Source of the DNA: Rhynchospora pubera | Lineage: Eukaryota; Streptophyta; Magnoliopsida; Poales; Cyperaceae | Reading direction: 5' to 3' | Assembly: GCA_028095005.1 (NCBI GenBank) | Contig: CM051462.1 | Location: forward strand, 238,322,973 to 238,386,972 | DNA: 64,000 bases | Shown here: in pieces, positions 1 to 11,490 of the stretch | Position numbering within the stretch: position 1 is the first letter of the stretch | Layout of the letters: each line of letters starts with the position of its first letter | Notes under the pieces: model-generated | Databases searched by the model: none | What the model saw: the letters and a program-made list of their open reading frames with translations, nothing else | Told to the model about the DNA's origin: nothing | Made by a program: the position numbers and the translations under genes

Positions 1-254
1 CACGGTGGGGCCCGCTTAACAGCCTCAGCATACCCCAACTTTACCGGAGAGGAGGTCTGAGCACCAAATCTCTAAATAAGAAATCGAGCCCGACGGAGAT
101 CCTCTCCAGTTAGCACACCAACGGACGAAGGCCCAGCCGGAGAAGCTGGCTGAAAACGAAAGGGAATCTTGGAGCGTTCTTGAAAAGAGCGAAACATTTT
201 TTATTCCTGGTCATAAGGGTATGATTAATCCCAAGGTTACTTAACAGTTAAGAG
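1..254. other. unassigned sequence next to the truncated DUF4220 gene
   Basis: I see no gene here. The block is richer in G+C than the DNA that follows, and it replaces the C-terminal region expected for the DUF4220 gene on the minus strand. It may be the edge of a transposable element or a deletion junction, but no terminal repeat or target duplication can be seen because the window starts here. Confidence 0.3.
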
Positions 255-1765
255 TTACCTTAATACTGACTGACCTAAAATGCGCAGACTCTGCCATAAG
301 AGAATGCTCTCATCAAATTCCTTATCAATGCTCCATCTCAAATGGTAACATTCCTCTTGCTGGAGCACTTTCTCTCCTTTGCAATCCCGTAACTCCTTGA
401 AATCAGCCGTGTGTCGTGCACTCTTCGACTTGGTCTTCAGTTCTTCAAATAAAAGTTCTTTTAACTTGCATGGCACTTTAACTGAGGGGATGAAAATAAA
501 ATCCCATAAATTCTTCACCTTTACAGCAGCCATGATCGTTCTAATTTTGGTGCTTCTATCTCCCAGGGAATAGCTTATTAAGTTGTATTGTCTCATAGAG
601 TTTGACCATCTTGGCTTGCCATTTGGAAAAACACAAGACATTACCTTGGCAATAGCAATCGCAAGTTTTCTTAACATCTTGTTTTCTGTAAGCGTGACTA
701 TTGTCCAATCTGATATAATGATTAGGACTAGGGATGTCAATTCCATGAAAAGAGCACCACCTAATAAAACATTAGATATTATAACGTCTGCACTTGCATA
801 GCCTTGCTTCTCGCACTTGAGAAAGAGGATGAAAGCAACAGAGATTATTCCAAAAGAGATAAATCGCCAGAAGCAACCCCATATGCAACGGATATGAATT
901 GCTTTGGTATGAAACATATCATATAGGAACGATAGCTCCATTTCCACAACTTTAAATGCCTGATCCACCTTACAGTTCCAAAAATAGGTTTGGCTATCTT
1001 TCCTCTCTTGGAAGGTGAGCATGAGATCTACCACAAGAGGTTTGAACCTTTTAAAGAACTTGTAGGCTTCATCAATCTGCCTTATATCATAAATATTACC
1101 TGGGTCTTCATGGTTGGATGGCAATGGAGGTGGCGGCGGCGGCTCATTTTTTCTTTTGACATATGCACTCTGCCCGGCTTCCCTTCTCCATAATACTCCT
1201 GCATGAATTCTGCATAGCTTGGCCCAGGATCAGGATCCTTGACCAGTGAATCTCTCAGTTCATTCATGCTTGCAGAGCGAAGCGCGCAAGTTCTTTCCCC
1301 ATACTTTACCAAACCAACAATGAAAGTAAGGGAGGCAGCTACACGCAGACCAGTAATAGCCAATAACTCGAGCAACACCATGAAAGCTACAGCGACCTGA
1401 ACGGCCAATCCAAGGAAATGCCTCCACCATAGCTCATTGTCCTCAATCGAATATGATGTGATGGTGTCGGGTCCACCAAGATGGAGTAGGAGGAAAGGAG
1501 CCCAAGCCATTAGGTCTGAAGTCTCACGATGACAGTTGGCACCTTCATATTGTTTCTTAAGAAGGTTTCCAAGTGCCAGGATGGCAACATAATCAGCTAT
1601 CAGGTAAAACGACCATAGAAGAAGGATAAGAGGTTTCTTGGCAGTGCGTTTCCTCCAAGGTGACAGGAAGACAAGGCCAAATTGAATGCATAGGCTTGCC
1701 AGCACCAGGATTCTAATTTCTTCGGCATTCCATAGCCTCTTCCAGCTCTCTTTTATGATTTGCAT
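255..1765 (-). pseudogene. DUF4220 membrane protein, frameshifted and C-terminally truncated
   Basis: Two minus-strand open frames make one DUF4220-type product. The first (1765 down to 1082) starts MQIIKESWKRLWNAEEIRIL and has hydrophobic segments typical of the N-terminal membrane domain, then the linker SYAEFMQEYYGEGK. The second (1124 down to 255) lies in another frame and carries the next part (DEAYKFFKRFKPLVVDLM, then two more hydrophobic segments). Read upstream, the second frame gives REAGQSAYVKRKNE and a proline run, so a one-base shift near 1175-1200 probably separates them. These genes are normally intronless and end in a DUF594 domain. Here similarity stops after DESILLW near position 293 and DUF594 is absent. 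The family's function is unknown. A short intron at the junction is a weaker alternative to the frameshift. Confidence 0.75.
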
Positions 1766-2431
1766 TCTGGGATACCTTGCTAGCTATACACCCTTGCACA
1801 AGCTTTTTTTTCACTTTGTTGTTTCCTCCTTTACATTGATTGTGTAAAACTGTTTCTTGGTTTTTGTTCATCTTTCCGGAGTAGACCCTGATTCTTTACT
1901 TCTCCAAAAAAAAAAAAAAAGAAGAAGAAGAATAAGAGAGATTTCATTAATTTATGAAGCAGATAAATGTGCTTCCGTATTTCTAGAATTTAATTTGAAT
2001 AAGTTAATACCATGAACTGTAATGTGCTTTGATGATTGAAGTTGGGCAGAGGAGGAAATTCTCTGGACCTATGGTTGTAGAATTGTTTGATTTTTCATCT
2101 TCGTTCAATTGTTTCACGCTCTTCATCTTCTTCTATGGTTAAATGGTGTGAATCCAAAGAACGTTGGTCAAAAGAAACTAATGACTTCTGGATGGTTGCG
2201 CGTCACGAATTCTTGAAGCATGCGACATGATCAATGCCTAAATCATTTATAATTATTTTAATCTAAAGAAAAAGTGGATTGCTATTTTTTTTTGTAAAGG
2301 TTATTATGAAAATATAAGTCAAGTTCCCACAATAAATATTGAGTTTATCTGTTAACTTTGAAAAAATATCCTTCATTTATTGAAGTTTGACTTAAAAGTA
2401 AATCAAATTTGTAATTATTAATAGCACTATA
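1766..2431. other. AT-rich intergenic sequence
   Basis: This is the upstream side of the DUF4220 gene. It holds an A-run followed by GAA repeats at about 1905-1932. I see no coding region or RNA gene. Confidence 0.5.
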
Positions 2432-2580
2432 GGTCCCGTTTGGATCGTATGGGAATAGGAGGAATAACTTCTTCCTAGACGTAAATCTATTATAAACAAT
2501 CCAAACTCTTCACAAAGTTACACACTTTCCAATACTTTCCGCCTAGGAATAAGCTATTTCTAAGCAATCCAAACGGAGCC
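2432..2580. mobile_element. Tourist-like MITE (GTTTGGAT family), copy 1
   Basis: A 149-bp element with terminal inverted repeats: GGTCCCGTTTGGATCG on the left, and the right end reads GGCTCCGTTTGGATTG on the other strand. It is flanked by ATA on both sides (2429-2431 and 2581-2583). The interior has CCAAACTCTTCACAAAGTTA, shared by the other copies in this window. G-rich termini with a 3-bp A/T duplication fit PIF/Harbinger (Tourist) MITEs. Confidence 0.8.
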
Positions 2581-2583
2581 ATA

Positions 2584-3071
2584 GAGTCTAAGTCTTCCAC
2601 GCGTGCTCACACAGAAGTTTCAACATTTTTTTTATTGAATTCTCTGTTTTCCTCATTGACGGTTTAAGCAATTCCGATAGCTTCACCTGAGCTGTATTAA
2701 TTTCTAGTCCAAAATTTTCTTCAGCTAACATTCAGTTTGAATGATCATCCCAGATTTATTTCATGTGAACTTTGTAGATTAAATCAGCCATCTAGACAAA
2801 TAGCATTAAGAGAACAAGTCAAACTTTGGCAGTGACCGACTTGCACTAATCGTTCTCCTTTTCCATGTGCTATGTGCACACTGTCATAGGCATTGACAAA
2901 CGCGTTCAACACCAAGGTAATTTATTTGTTACGGAATTTCTATTGTCTATCATAATAAAGAATTGCAATACTGATAGACAGCTTTTTTTGTGTCTTGCTT
3001 CCAAATGCCTAATTTCTCTTCATCTATTAATCTCTTATTTAATTCCGAACTCATATTAATAGTAGCAAGCA
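2584..3071. other. upstream flank of the CNL pseudogene
   Basis: AT-rich sequence with no reliable open frame. It probably contains the 5' leader and promoter of the CNL copy; I could not pick a convincing TATA box. Confidence 0.4.
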
Positions 3072-6000
3072 ATGGAAGCAGTGCTGGTCTCGCACTTGGT
3101 TACTCTCCTACAATGGCCCGAATTGATATCTCCTGATATGGAGGAAGAGTGGCAGAAGCTGCTCAACCTGCTTATGGGTATTCAACCCATGCTTGGTCAT
3201 GCTCAGTTCCATGTTAATCAGGTCAGGATACCAGGTACTCATGATGAAGGTGATGCCGAACTCCATTATGAGGGTGATACTGAGGTCAGGGCCTGGCTTA
3301 GTGACCTCAAGGAAGTGGTGTATCATGCCGATGACATACTAGATGGCTTAAGATATGTGAAGCTCAAAGCTACAGCTGAGGCTGAGGCTGGATGCCGCCG
3401 GAATAGTCTAAAAGTAAGCACTTGTCTCCTTTCTTCTTCTAAAATTAGTAGCACCAAGCATCCTTTTTCTAAGAGAAGGGTCAGGAAAATAATTGATAGC
3501 GTTGTAGATAGAATTGGTAACCTTGTTGAAGAGATGAGAGCTTTCAATTTTCAAAATTGCCATGGGATAACAACAGATACTGCAATGCGACAAAAGCTTA
3601 TTTTCTCAAATCCAACAGAAGTTGGTCCTATTGTTGTAGGAAGAGAAAAAGAAAAAGAAAATATTGTCCGATTCTTACTTGATTCAACCAACACTGCTGG
3701 TGAAACCATTGTTGGAATCCTTATTGAGGGTTTTGTGGGAATAGGCAAGAGGACCCTAGCTCGATATGTGTGCAAGGATGCTAGAATCAACAACCATTTT
3801 GAGTGTATACTCTGGGTTGATGTTGTATCTGAATTTACTATAGGTAAAATTGCATTATCTATTATTAATCAGGCAATAGGGAAAGATTGTTGCATATCTG
3901 AAGATGATACAGATTTACTAAAGCGTCGCATTAATCTAGAACTAAGTGGAAAGAGATACCTTCTTGTATATAATGATGTTGGTGGAGATGAGCAACTGTT
4001 GGTGGAACTCAAATCATGGCTGGAACGCGGGCATGAAAGTGGGAATTCCTTGATAGTTTTAACCAATTGGCATAACGAGTCACATATTTTGTGCTTCACA
4101 AGTCCCTATGTATGTGAATTATCAGAATTGACAACCAATGAGCTATGGGATCTCTTCTGTAAGAATGCATTTTCTGATAGTAATGAAACTTGTCCAAAGA
4201 TATTTGAAGATATGGGCAAGCAAATTGTCCTCAGATGTGGAGGATCACCTTTATTAGTAAATTTAATGGGTGGTTTGATGAGGTTCAAGAAAGGACTTGC
4301 AGAATGGCAAGAAGTAATTAAGCAATTGGAAAACTTAAATGATTGTAATACTGTATCCATTGCCATGTTGTGCTATAATTACATGTCATCTGAAACTAAA
4401 CAATGTTTTCTGTTCTGTTCTCTCTTTCCTTCTGACTATTATATGGACAAGGAGTTGCTGATCAAACTTTGGATGGCCAATGGCTTGTTCTCTTTCGATG
4501 AATTGACATCTCCAGAAGAAAAAGGTAACAGCGTTTTCAATGAGCTTGCTTTGAGGCACTTTTTTGAGGATGTCAAACTTGTTCATGGAGATGGAGATTT
4601 ATACATGAACAAACAGGAATATTATAGTAGAGTAGTATGTAAGATCCCACCCGGAATAAATTTTCTTTGCATATCTCTTGCAATTGATGAAAATATCTAC
4701 AGATCTGATGGAAGAGACAAACACTTCCGGCCACAGACATCACAAGTCCGTTACCTATCTATGGGTGGTGAGGCACAAATAGATTTTAATATGATATTAA
4801 AAAGTTGTCCCCTAGTGCGTACCTTGATGTCCACAGGTGATCCCTTTGTTACAACTGTCAGCTGCAGTGCACCACCCAAATCAAACTCTTTGAGAGCATT
4901 ACATTTGTGCTATTCTTTATTTGAAGGGAATCTCCTTGAAGTAGTACAACATATGAAACACTTGAGATATCTTGATTTATCGAGCAGTAGAATCAAAATA
5001 TTACCAGAATCTATATGTTTACTTCACAATCTGCAGACTCTAAATGTATCAAAATGTCTACTCCTTTACCAGCTTCCAGAAAATATGAGGTATATGAGAA
5101 GCCTGAGGCATCTATATGTCCATAAATGCCCAAAGCTGAAAAGGATGCCTCCACATCTTGGGAAGGTGGTTCACCTACAGACGTTGTCTGCTTACATTGT
5201 AGGAAAGCATACTGGCAATGGCATTGATGAAATAAGAGACTTGAATCTCGGTGATTTGTTGGAGTTGTATAACCTATATAATATGAGGGATGTAGCAGAA
5301 GCAAAAGATGCGAATCTATGGTCAAAAACAAATTTGGAGATACTGGCTTTAAGTTAGGGTAGTAGTCAACTAGTCATGTCAAACAAAAGTAATGATTTGG
5401 AGTTATTGGAGGCTTTAGAGCCTCCCTGTGGATTAAAGGTGCTAAAAGTAAAGCAGTATGGCGACCTTATATTTGCAACATGGCTTACCAATCCTATGGG
5501 TCTACAAAACTTGGTTGAACTTCATTTAATTGGTTGTTCACAGTGTAAGACCCTTCCTGCAGTGTGGATGTTGTCATCCCTTCAAGTTCTTTGTTTAAAG
5601 CACATGATGAGCTTGACTTGTATATGTTCCATTCTGCATGTAGATAATGAAGATAACTCTAAACTGTTTCCAAGTCTCAAAAAACTAATATTAGTTGATT
5701 TGAACAGATTGGAAAGATGACAGGAAGAAGAAACATCATTGCAAATGACACTAGAGTTTCCATTACTACGTGAGATTGAAATCACCAAATGCCCAATTTT
5801 GAAAACCATGCCACATGTTCCAAACCTTCGAATAATGCGACTGGACTCGACAGATATGTTTTTCATGTCCAAAGAACTGACACACTCACTGTTAGATTTT
5901 TGGGGATCGTTAGTATCACTCGAAAATTTGGATATTTGTAATTGCAAAAATCTTTTTGATTGGCCTCTGGAGGAGTTTAGAAACTTGATAAAATTGAAAC

Positions 6001-7531
6001 GGCTGTCTTTCAGGATGTGTCCAAACCTAAATGGCTTGTTTTCCAGACAGTTAATACAAGGTGAAGCACACTTGCCTCGGCTCCTAACCTTAGAATTCTA
6101 TAGATGTGTTTCCTTAAAGGAAGTTCCAAAGTGTTCTTCAGTCCTTAACTTAGAAGTGGATGAGTGTTCAGAGGTCAAGTCAATTTCGGACATAATTAAC
6201 CTGGAGATGTTGCAACTTTCGTGCACAAGCTGGAATTTCTTGCCAACTGGATTGGGAGACCTTAAGAAATTGGAGTCTCTTCAGGTGTCCGAATGCTACA
6301 GCCTGACATGCTTGCCGGATGAATTGGCAGGTATCACATCGCTCCAAACCTTGATAATTAACAAATGCCCAAGAGTGAAGTCTCTGCCTAATGGCCTCAA
6401 CCAAGTGCTCTTTGGTCTTGAAAAATTTCAAATTATAGATTGCCCTGACCTTGAAAAGTCTTGCATCGAGGGGCCATATTCTTCTATGATCTCACAAATT
6501 GACACTAAAAGAAATGATTCATCGAGCTCATCTACTAATTTTGAAGGTACATGCCCTTCCTTCTTAGTTATTTATTTGTAGTATTGAATTGTTTCCTTTC
6601 GAGAAAAATTTTATTCTTTTGAATAACTATATAATTTATGGAACTTAATATATCAAGAAAGTGATTTTTGTGCTATTATTATCTAGTTTCACTCTCATTA
6701 CACATAGGGTAATGATGATGAGAAAGTTTAATATGCATCATAGTGTATAGGGCATTCTGTGCACCACGAATTTTTTCGAAAATATTTTTGTAAATTGACA
6801 AATTTAATTTAACCAATCTAATCTACATATTGAAATCTCATAGCAAACCAAACTTTACAATTTTTGAGATGTTATTACTATTTTTTTTTTATTTTTTAAA
6901 ACATGCCATTTTTTGAATGTTGTACTATTTACAATATTCCAAAAATGACATATTTTAAAAAATTCGAAAAAAATAGTAATAAAATCTCAAAAATTATAAA
7001 TTTTGGTTTGCTATGAAATTTCAATATGTACATTAGATTGGTTAAATTAGATTAGTCAATTTATAAAAATATCCCCGAAAAAATTCGCGGTGCACGGAAT
7101 GCCCTATGCACTATAGTGCATATTAAACTTTCTCAATGATGATTTACTCAACTAGATGATTACCATGGTTAATGCTCAAACTGTCGTAGAGGTTTTCCTT
7201 TTTAGACTCCTTGGAGGGATCTGAATAAAAGAAATTTTCAGGAATGAGAGAGTCAAGCTGCATCTTCTGTTTTACTTTGTGGGTTTAAGTCTTTTTTGTT
7301 GTTGGACAGTTTGAAGAGAGATAGTTTTTGGCAGATGATACCATTCCAGTTTCAGAAGATGATGAGTCTATGGTAGATGAAGATCTTCAAGCAACTAGAA
7401 TATATTTTTTTAATTTTATGAACTGTTTGGAGGGTTTTGTAAAAATTTTTGTTTTAGGTATTGTGTTTTTTCGTTTAGAACTGTCTGGAGTTGTAAGATT
7501 GTTTGGTTCGGTTAGTGTCATGCGATGCTAG
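3072..7531 (+). pseudogene. CC-NB-LRR (CNL) disease-resistance homologue, decayed
   Basis: One frame runs from ATG 3072 to 6581 with two stops in the same frame, TAG at 5355 and TGA at 5718. Order: Rx-type coiled coil (residues 1-160, EDVID-like VVYHADDILDGL), NB-ARC (about 185-460), then leucine-rich repeats. Key motifs are altered. The P-loop is GFVGIGKRT (220-228), with Arg where the family has Thr/Ser after the Lys. Walker B is LLVYND instead of LLVLDD. The GLPL motif is CGGSPLL. No clear MHD motif is found. The RNBS-D region CFLFCSLFPSDYYMDKELLI is well kept. A phase-1 GT-AG intron (6547-7334) would join a short acidic tail (DDTIPVSEDDESM) ending at 7531; this is inference. Intact members sense pathogens by exchanging ADP/ATP. 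The stops and motif changes argue for a pseudogene. Confidence 0.85.
6720..7134. mobile_element. long-TIR (foldback) Mutator-type MITE in the CNL intron
   Basis: A 415-bp element that is nearly all inverted repeat. The left arm starts GAGAAAGTTTAATATGCA and the right arm is its complement, with arms of well over 100 bp that also share GGGCATTC-GTGCACC. It is flanked by the 9-bp duplication AATGATGAT (6711-6719 and 7135-7143). Long arms plus a 9-bp duplication fit a non-autonomous Mutator-like element. It has no coding capacity. Confidence 0.82.
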
Positions 7532-7683
7532 ATTTCTTTCATGTAAATCTGCAATTCCGTCCAAAATTTTTGTTTTAGGTATTGTGTTTTTTTTTTGTTA
7601 AAACCGTCTGGAGTTGTAAGATTGTTTGGTTCGGTTAGTGTCATGTGATGCTAGGTTTCTTTCATGTAAATCTGCAATTCCTT
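7442..7683 (+). repeat. 121-bp tandem duplication, two copies
   Basis: 7442-7562 and 7563-7683 are near-identical direct copies starting AAAATTTTTGTTTTAGGTAT and containing GGAGTTGTAAGATTGTTTGG. A few substitutions and a T-run length change separate them. The first copy contains the predicted end of the CNL reading frame. Confidence 0.85.
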
Positions 7684-8561
7684 CCAACTTTTTATGAAAG
7701 CTGGTGGCCATTTCAGCTTCCTTTTTGTAATCAATATTTGGAAGCTTGAATTGCAAATGTAGTAAAACTTTGTATAATTCATTTATTGTGGCTTCTATTT
7801 CTGGCAAATGGACAGCAGCAGAGAATGTGTTTTTGAGCTCAAAATGTTTGGTTTGGTTGTTACACATTTTATGATTCTTTACAAAATTGAAAAATTTTGC
7901 CAATCTTAAGTTTTATAGTTTTAACTGCATTGTTAACTGTTATTAAACTTCTCATCGTCAGAAAATTTTGTAACAAAAACCTTCATTTGATGTTATAGAT
8001 TCACTTTTCTGAGCAGATAAAAAGTGATGCATAGTGTTGGTTGAATTGTAAGAGAGATGCTTTCGAAATATCAAGAATTGAAGGGGTTTAATAGCATATA
8101 TGCTTTCAACTTTCAAGTATGAACTGATACGTGTACAAAGCGAACAGCCAATGTAGGTTGCAGGAGCATTGTGGATAATATCATTGATTTCCAATAAAAA
8201 AAAAAGATAATATCATTAATTTGGCAGTCTCAGTCTGAGCCTCAGGTGTGGGAATTGGGATGGTCCGTTTCTGTATTGAAGTCAAGTGCAACCTGTTGAG
8301 TTGGGATCGCCGGCTCTCTGTCGAAGTGTGGATCGATCGTGTAGCCGTAGTCTAGTAGCGTGTATATGATATATTTGTTCCTCTGTAAACATCCCGGCCG
8401 GCATCTGGTCTCCCAAACTGCATGCCACGGCCAAATCTAATGGATGGTTGGATGCATCACGGATTCAAGGAAGCTCAAAAAGGAACATTTTTCCAACCAC
8501 TTCGAAAATTCGACACCTCCAATCCAAATATATATATATTGTGTCTGCCATTCTTTGCTCT
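7684..8561. other. AT-rich intergenic sequence
   Basis: I see no supported gene. Short open frames on the minus strand have no recognisable motif. A short (TA)n run lies at about 8527-8539. Confidence 0.45.
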
Positions 8562-8578
8562 CATTTGCTTATAGATTT

Positions 8579-8732
8579 TTTGAAGATAAATTAGAGATCT
8601 AAGGCACCCAATTTATTTTTAAATTAAATAAATATTTATGAAAGACTTCCCAGCCGAGTTTCGAACCTGCGACCTTTCACTCAAGGAGTCAAGGTGCATT
8701 GCTCTTTGCCACTAGACCAAGAGCTGATTCTC
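8579..8732 (-). mobile_element. tRNA-derived SINE with perfect target duplication
   Basis: On the minus strand the element begins with a tRNA-like head holding an A box (TGGTCTAGTGG) and a B box (GGTTCGAAACT), the RNA polymerase III internal promoter. A short AT-rich body follows and ends in an A-run, seen as T's at 8576-8580. A perfect 17-bp direct repeat, CATTTGCTTATAGATTT, flanks it at 8562-8578 and 8733-8749. Length about 154 bp. Such elements are copied by LINE reverse transcriptase. It is too degenerate outside the boxes to be a functional tRNA. Confidence 0.88.
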
Positions 8733-8823
8733 CATTTGCTTATAGATTTGAGGGGCTGTTTTTCTCTTTTGTCTTACAAGAAAGTTAAAAACAAGAAAAA
8801 AGGTTAGAAAGTTGTCACTTGAG

Positions 8824-9382
8824 TAGGGGTGTAGATGAGCCGAGCCTGAGCGAGTCGAGGCTAACTCGAACTCAAACTCATCTCAGGTCGAGCTGGCTCA
8901 GCTCAGCACACAAGACAATTCCGAGTTTTTTTAGCAGCTCAAACTCAACTCATTAGAACTCGAGTTGGCTCATGGCTTGAAAACTAGCTCGTTATTAAAT
9001 ATCAAACTTTGAGAATTCGTAATGGACTAAACTAAAAAGCAAACAACATAAATATTAAACAATGTTTAAAATACACATATAAGGCACACGAAGAGATCAG
9101 GAGGAAGATACGGCTATTTCCTCCTAAAAATGAAAAGAACTTAGGGTTATAGAATAGTGATTAAAAACTGGGCTGGGTTACAGACTAAACAAACGAATTG
9201 GACTAAGTCTCACGAGTTGGACTGAGCGAGCTGAAGGCAACTCAAACTCAACTCGTGGGCCTTCCGAGCCGGTGTAGCTCGAGTTATTCTAGCTCGAGCT
9301 GAAACAGCTCGAGTTGCTATCGAGTATTATCCGATTCGAGTTCGAGCTAGCTCACGAGGGCCGAGTTTTTTGCTCAGTCCTA
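8824..9382. mobile_element. non-autonomous hAT element
   Basis: A 559-bp element with short terminal inverted repeats: TAGGGGTG on the left, TAGGACTG from the right end. It is flanked by the exact 8-bp duplication CACTTGAG (8816-8823 and 9383-9390), the hallmark of hAT insertion. Subterminal regions are full of copies of GAGCTCGAGT and related motifs, as expected for transposase binding. There is no coding sequence. Its ends resemble those of the 9-kb hAT at 11103-20138, whose family could have mobilised it. Confidence 0.85.
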
Positions 9383-9390
9383 CACTTGAG

Positions 9391-9788
9391 TACGTGAATT
9401 TTAAATTAGTGAACCAGCTTGAAGTTTGAACAATTTAAAGTGTAGTGAAGCATGTACAAGTTTAAATAAAATAAAAAAAAATGACTCATGCTGCAATTTC
9501 ATTTTTTTTGAAATTTTTACTACTCTATATTTTGAAATTTCACATTTCGAAGAATAATGAAGTCTGTTTTGTACTTTCGAAATTCTAAATATTAGATTTC
9601 GGAATGTTTTTGTATGCTGTAAGTGTAAGATAACAAAGGAAAATCTGTAAAAATATTTATAGTCTACAATTAATTTGTGAAATGTGAAAAAGCAAATGTG
9701 GCGTGGAAATAGAGTAATAGACAAATAGTGCGCTCCGCTTTTAAAATCGCAGGATAAAATTGAAGTTGTAAGAAACCAAATTTTGTTG
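9391..9788. other. AT-rich intergenic sequence upstream of the foldback element
   Basis: No supported gene. A 136-codon minus-strand open frame is AT-rich, has no recognisable domain and runs into the neighbouring repeat. I treat it as chance. Confidence 0.45.
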
Positions 9789-10212
9789 CGATTCACATCC
9801 TCTACAGCCAAATATCTTGGCTGTACCGTCCAGCCAAGCGATTTTAAAAAATTTTAAAATTCAAATGTTAAATTTAAACCGTTGATCTTGTTCAATTTGA
9901 CGGGCGATGCATTTTTATATAAATTTTATAAAATTTGGACTTGCTTTGATACTAGATCAAATGGTTAACAAATGAACGAATATAGTTAACTATCACTGAT
10001 TAATTCTAATACGTTCATAATTTGATCATTTAATCAAGTATCAAATCGACTCCAAATTATATAAAACTTACATAAAAATGCATCGTCCGTAAATTTGAAC
10101 AAAATCAACGGTTTGAATTTAATATTTGAATTTTAAAATTTTTAAATATTTAAAAAAACCATCCTGGCTGGACGGTACAGCCAAACTCCTCGGCAGTAGA
10201 GGATGTGGATCC
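9789..10212. mobile_element. long-TIR Mutator-type MITE in the NFD6 upstream region
   Basis: A 424-bp element made of two inverted arms. The left end reads CACATCCTCTACAGCC, then GGCTGTACCGTCCAGCCA; the right end is its imperfect complement (TGGCTGGACGGTACAGCC, then GTAGAGGATGTG). Arms extend about 200 bp each, meeting near 9990. It is flanked by the 10-bp repeat AATTTTGTTG (9779-9788 and 10213-10222), in the 9-11 bp range of Mutator elements. It ends 87 bp before the NFD6 start codon, so it lies in or beside that promoter. Confidence 0.85.
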
Positions 10213-10299
10213 AATTTTGTTGAGGGTTTAAGCGAATAAATTCGGCACTCCAGTGAGGAGAGGAGAGGAGAGGAGAGGTTTTGGAGAGAGAGAGAGAAA

Positions 10300-11441
10300 A
10301 TGGCGTCAATGTCAATGAGCGGCGCTCGGAGAGCTCTTCAAGGCCTCCGCTCTTCTTCTTCTTCTTCTTCTAGAAGCTTCTCCATTGGCATTGGCGGCGC
10401 TAGATCTTCCCCCTCCTTCTCTAGGGTTTCTCGTCCCAGGTACTTTAAACTAACTCCTTGAGGCAGAGCTACAATTGCATTGCACTCAGTACTTCAGTAC
10501 TTGTACGAATTCTTCTCACTTCTTCTCTAAGGTTTCGACCATAATTTATCCAACTTACCAACAGCGTAGATCAACATATAAATAGAAAAAATAAAAACCA
10601 ACTAATGTGGTAATAGTTTTTGTTGGATAAAGCCAAGACCTACATTACATATCAACAGTTACTTGATCCTTATAGAGTTATTTTTCTGATAACTTCAAAT
10701 TAGAGTAACCAATTTATCAATCAGGTAATGCAATCTTGTTCTATTGCATTGAATTGTCGGTCTACTGGTGACCCTTTTCTTTTTTGGAGCCTGTCTCCAT
10801 TCCATCTTTCTCAAATTTTTAACTGATAACCAAATTAGCAACTTTGATAACCCTTATACGCTCTGTACCCTGAAAAGAAAAGGTCAACGACTAAAAGTTG
10901 TCTTACCACTTCATGATTAGGATGGTCCTAAAATTATGCTTACAAGCAACAATCATTGATAAATTAAGACAGTGCCAAAACATTAGCTTTTTACTGTTTG
11001 TTGAGGTTACCTTTTGTCTTACTATTAAATTTTCAAATCTGTTACTAGTAGTTTTCAAATTACGGATTACTAATGGAACCTTATCCCATTGAATTTGAAG
11101 GCTAGGGGTGGGAATGGACCGGGTCTATCTGTGGGCCTAAGGGCCGGATAGGATCGTTAATAATAAGTGGATCGAACTTGTTATGGATATTCGGTTCGGC
11201 CTGAGGCCCTCAAGTCATAGTTTCTCGATTTCGATCGCCGAAGGCCCTCAATCCCTCTTCAATCCCTGGATCGAACGTGAGACTCGAGCCTCTCCGGTCT
11301 TCAACGTTCGACGCACATCCATCTTCCGATCTTCGAGGCCTCGATGCACGCTGAGGCTGAACCACAACCACCTCCTTTCGAGCAGTCGAGCCTCGTCGTC
11401 GACGCCTCACGAGTTATGTTCGCCAAGTACTCTCTCTCTCC

Positions 11442-11490
<49 letters not shown>

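Noticed and set aside
8650..8732. Possible tRNA gene on the minus strand (box A and box B present)
   Set aside because: The cloverleaf cannot be completed, a SINE body and A-tail follow, and a 17-bp target duplication brackets the whole. It is a SINE head.
9401..9811. 136-codon minus-strand open frame
   Set aside because: AT-rich, no motif, overlaps the foldback element, no gene-like context.
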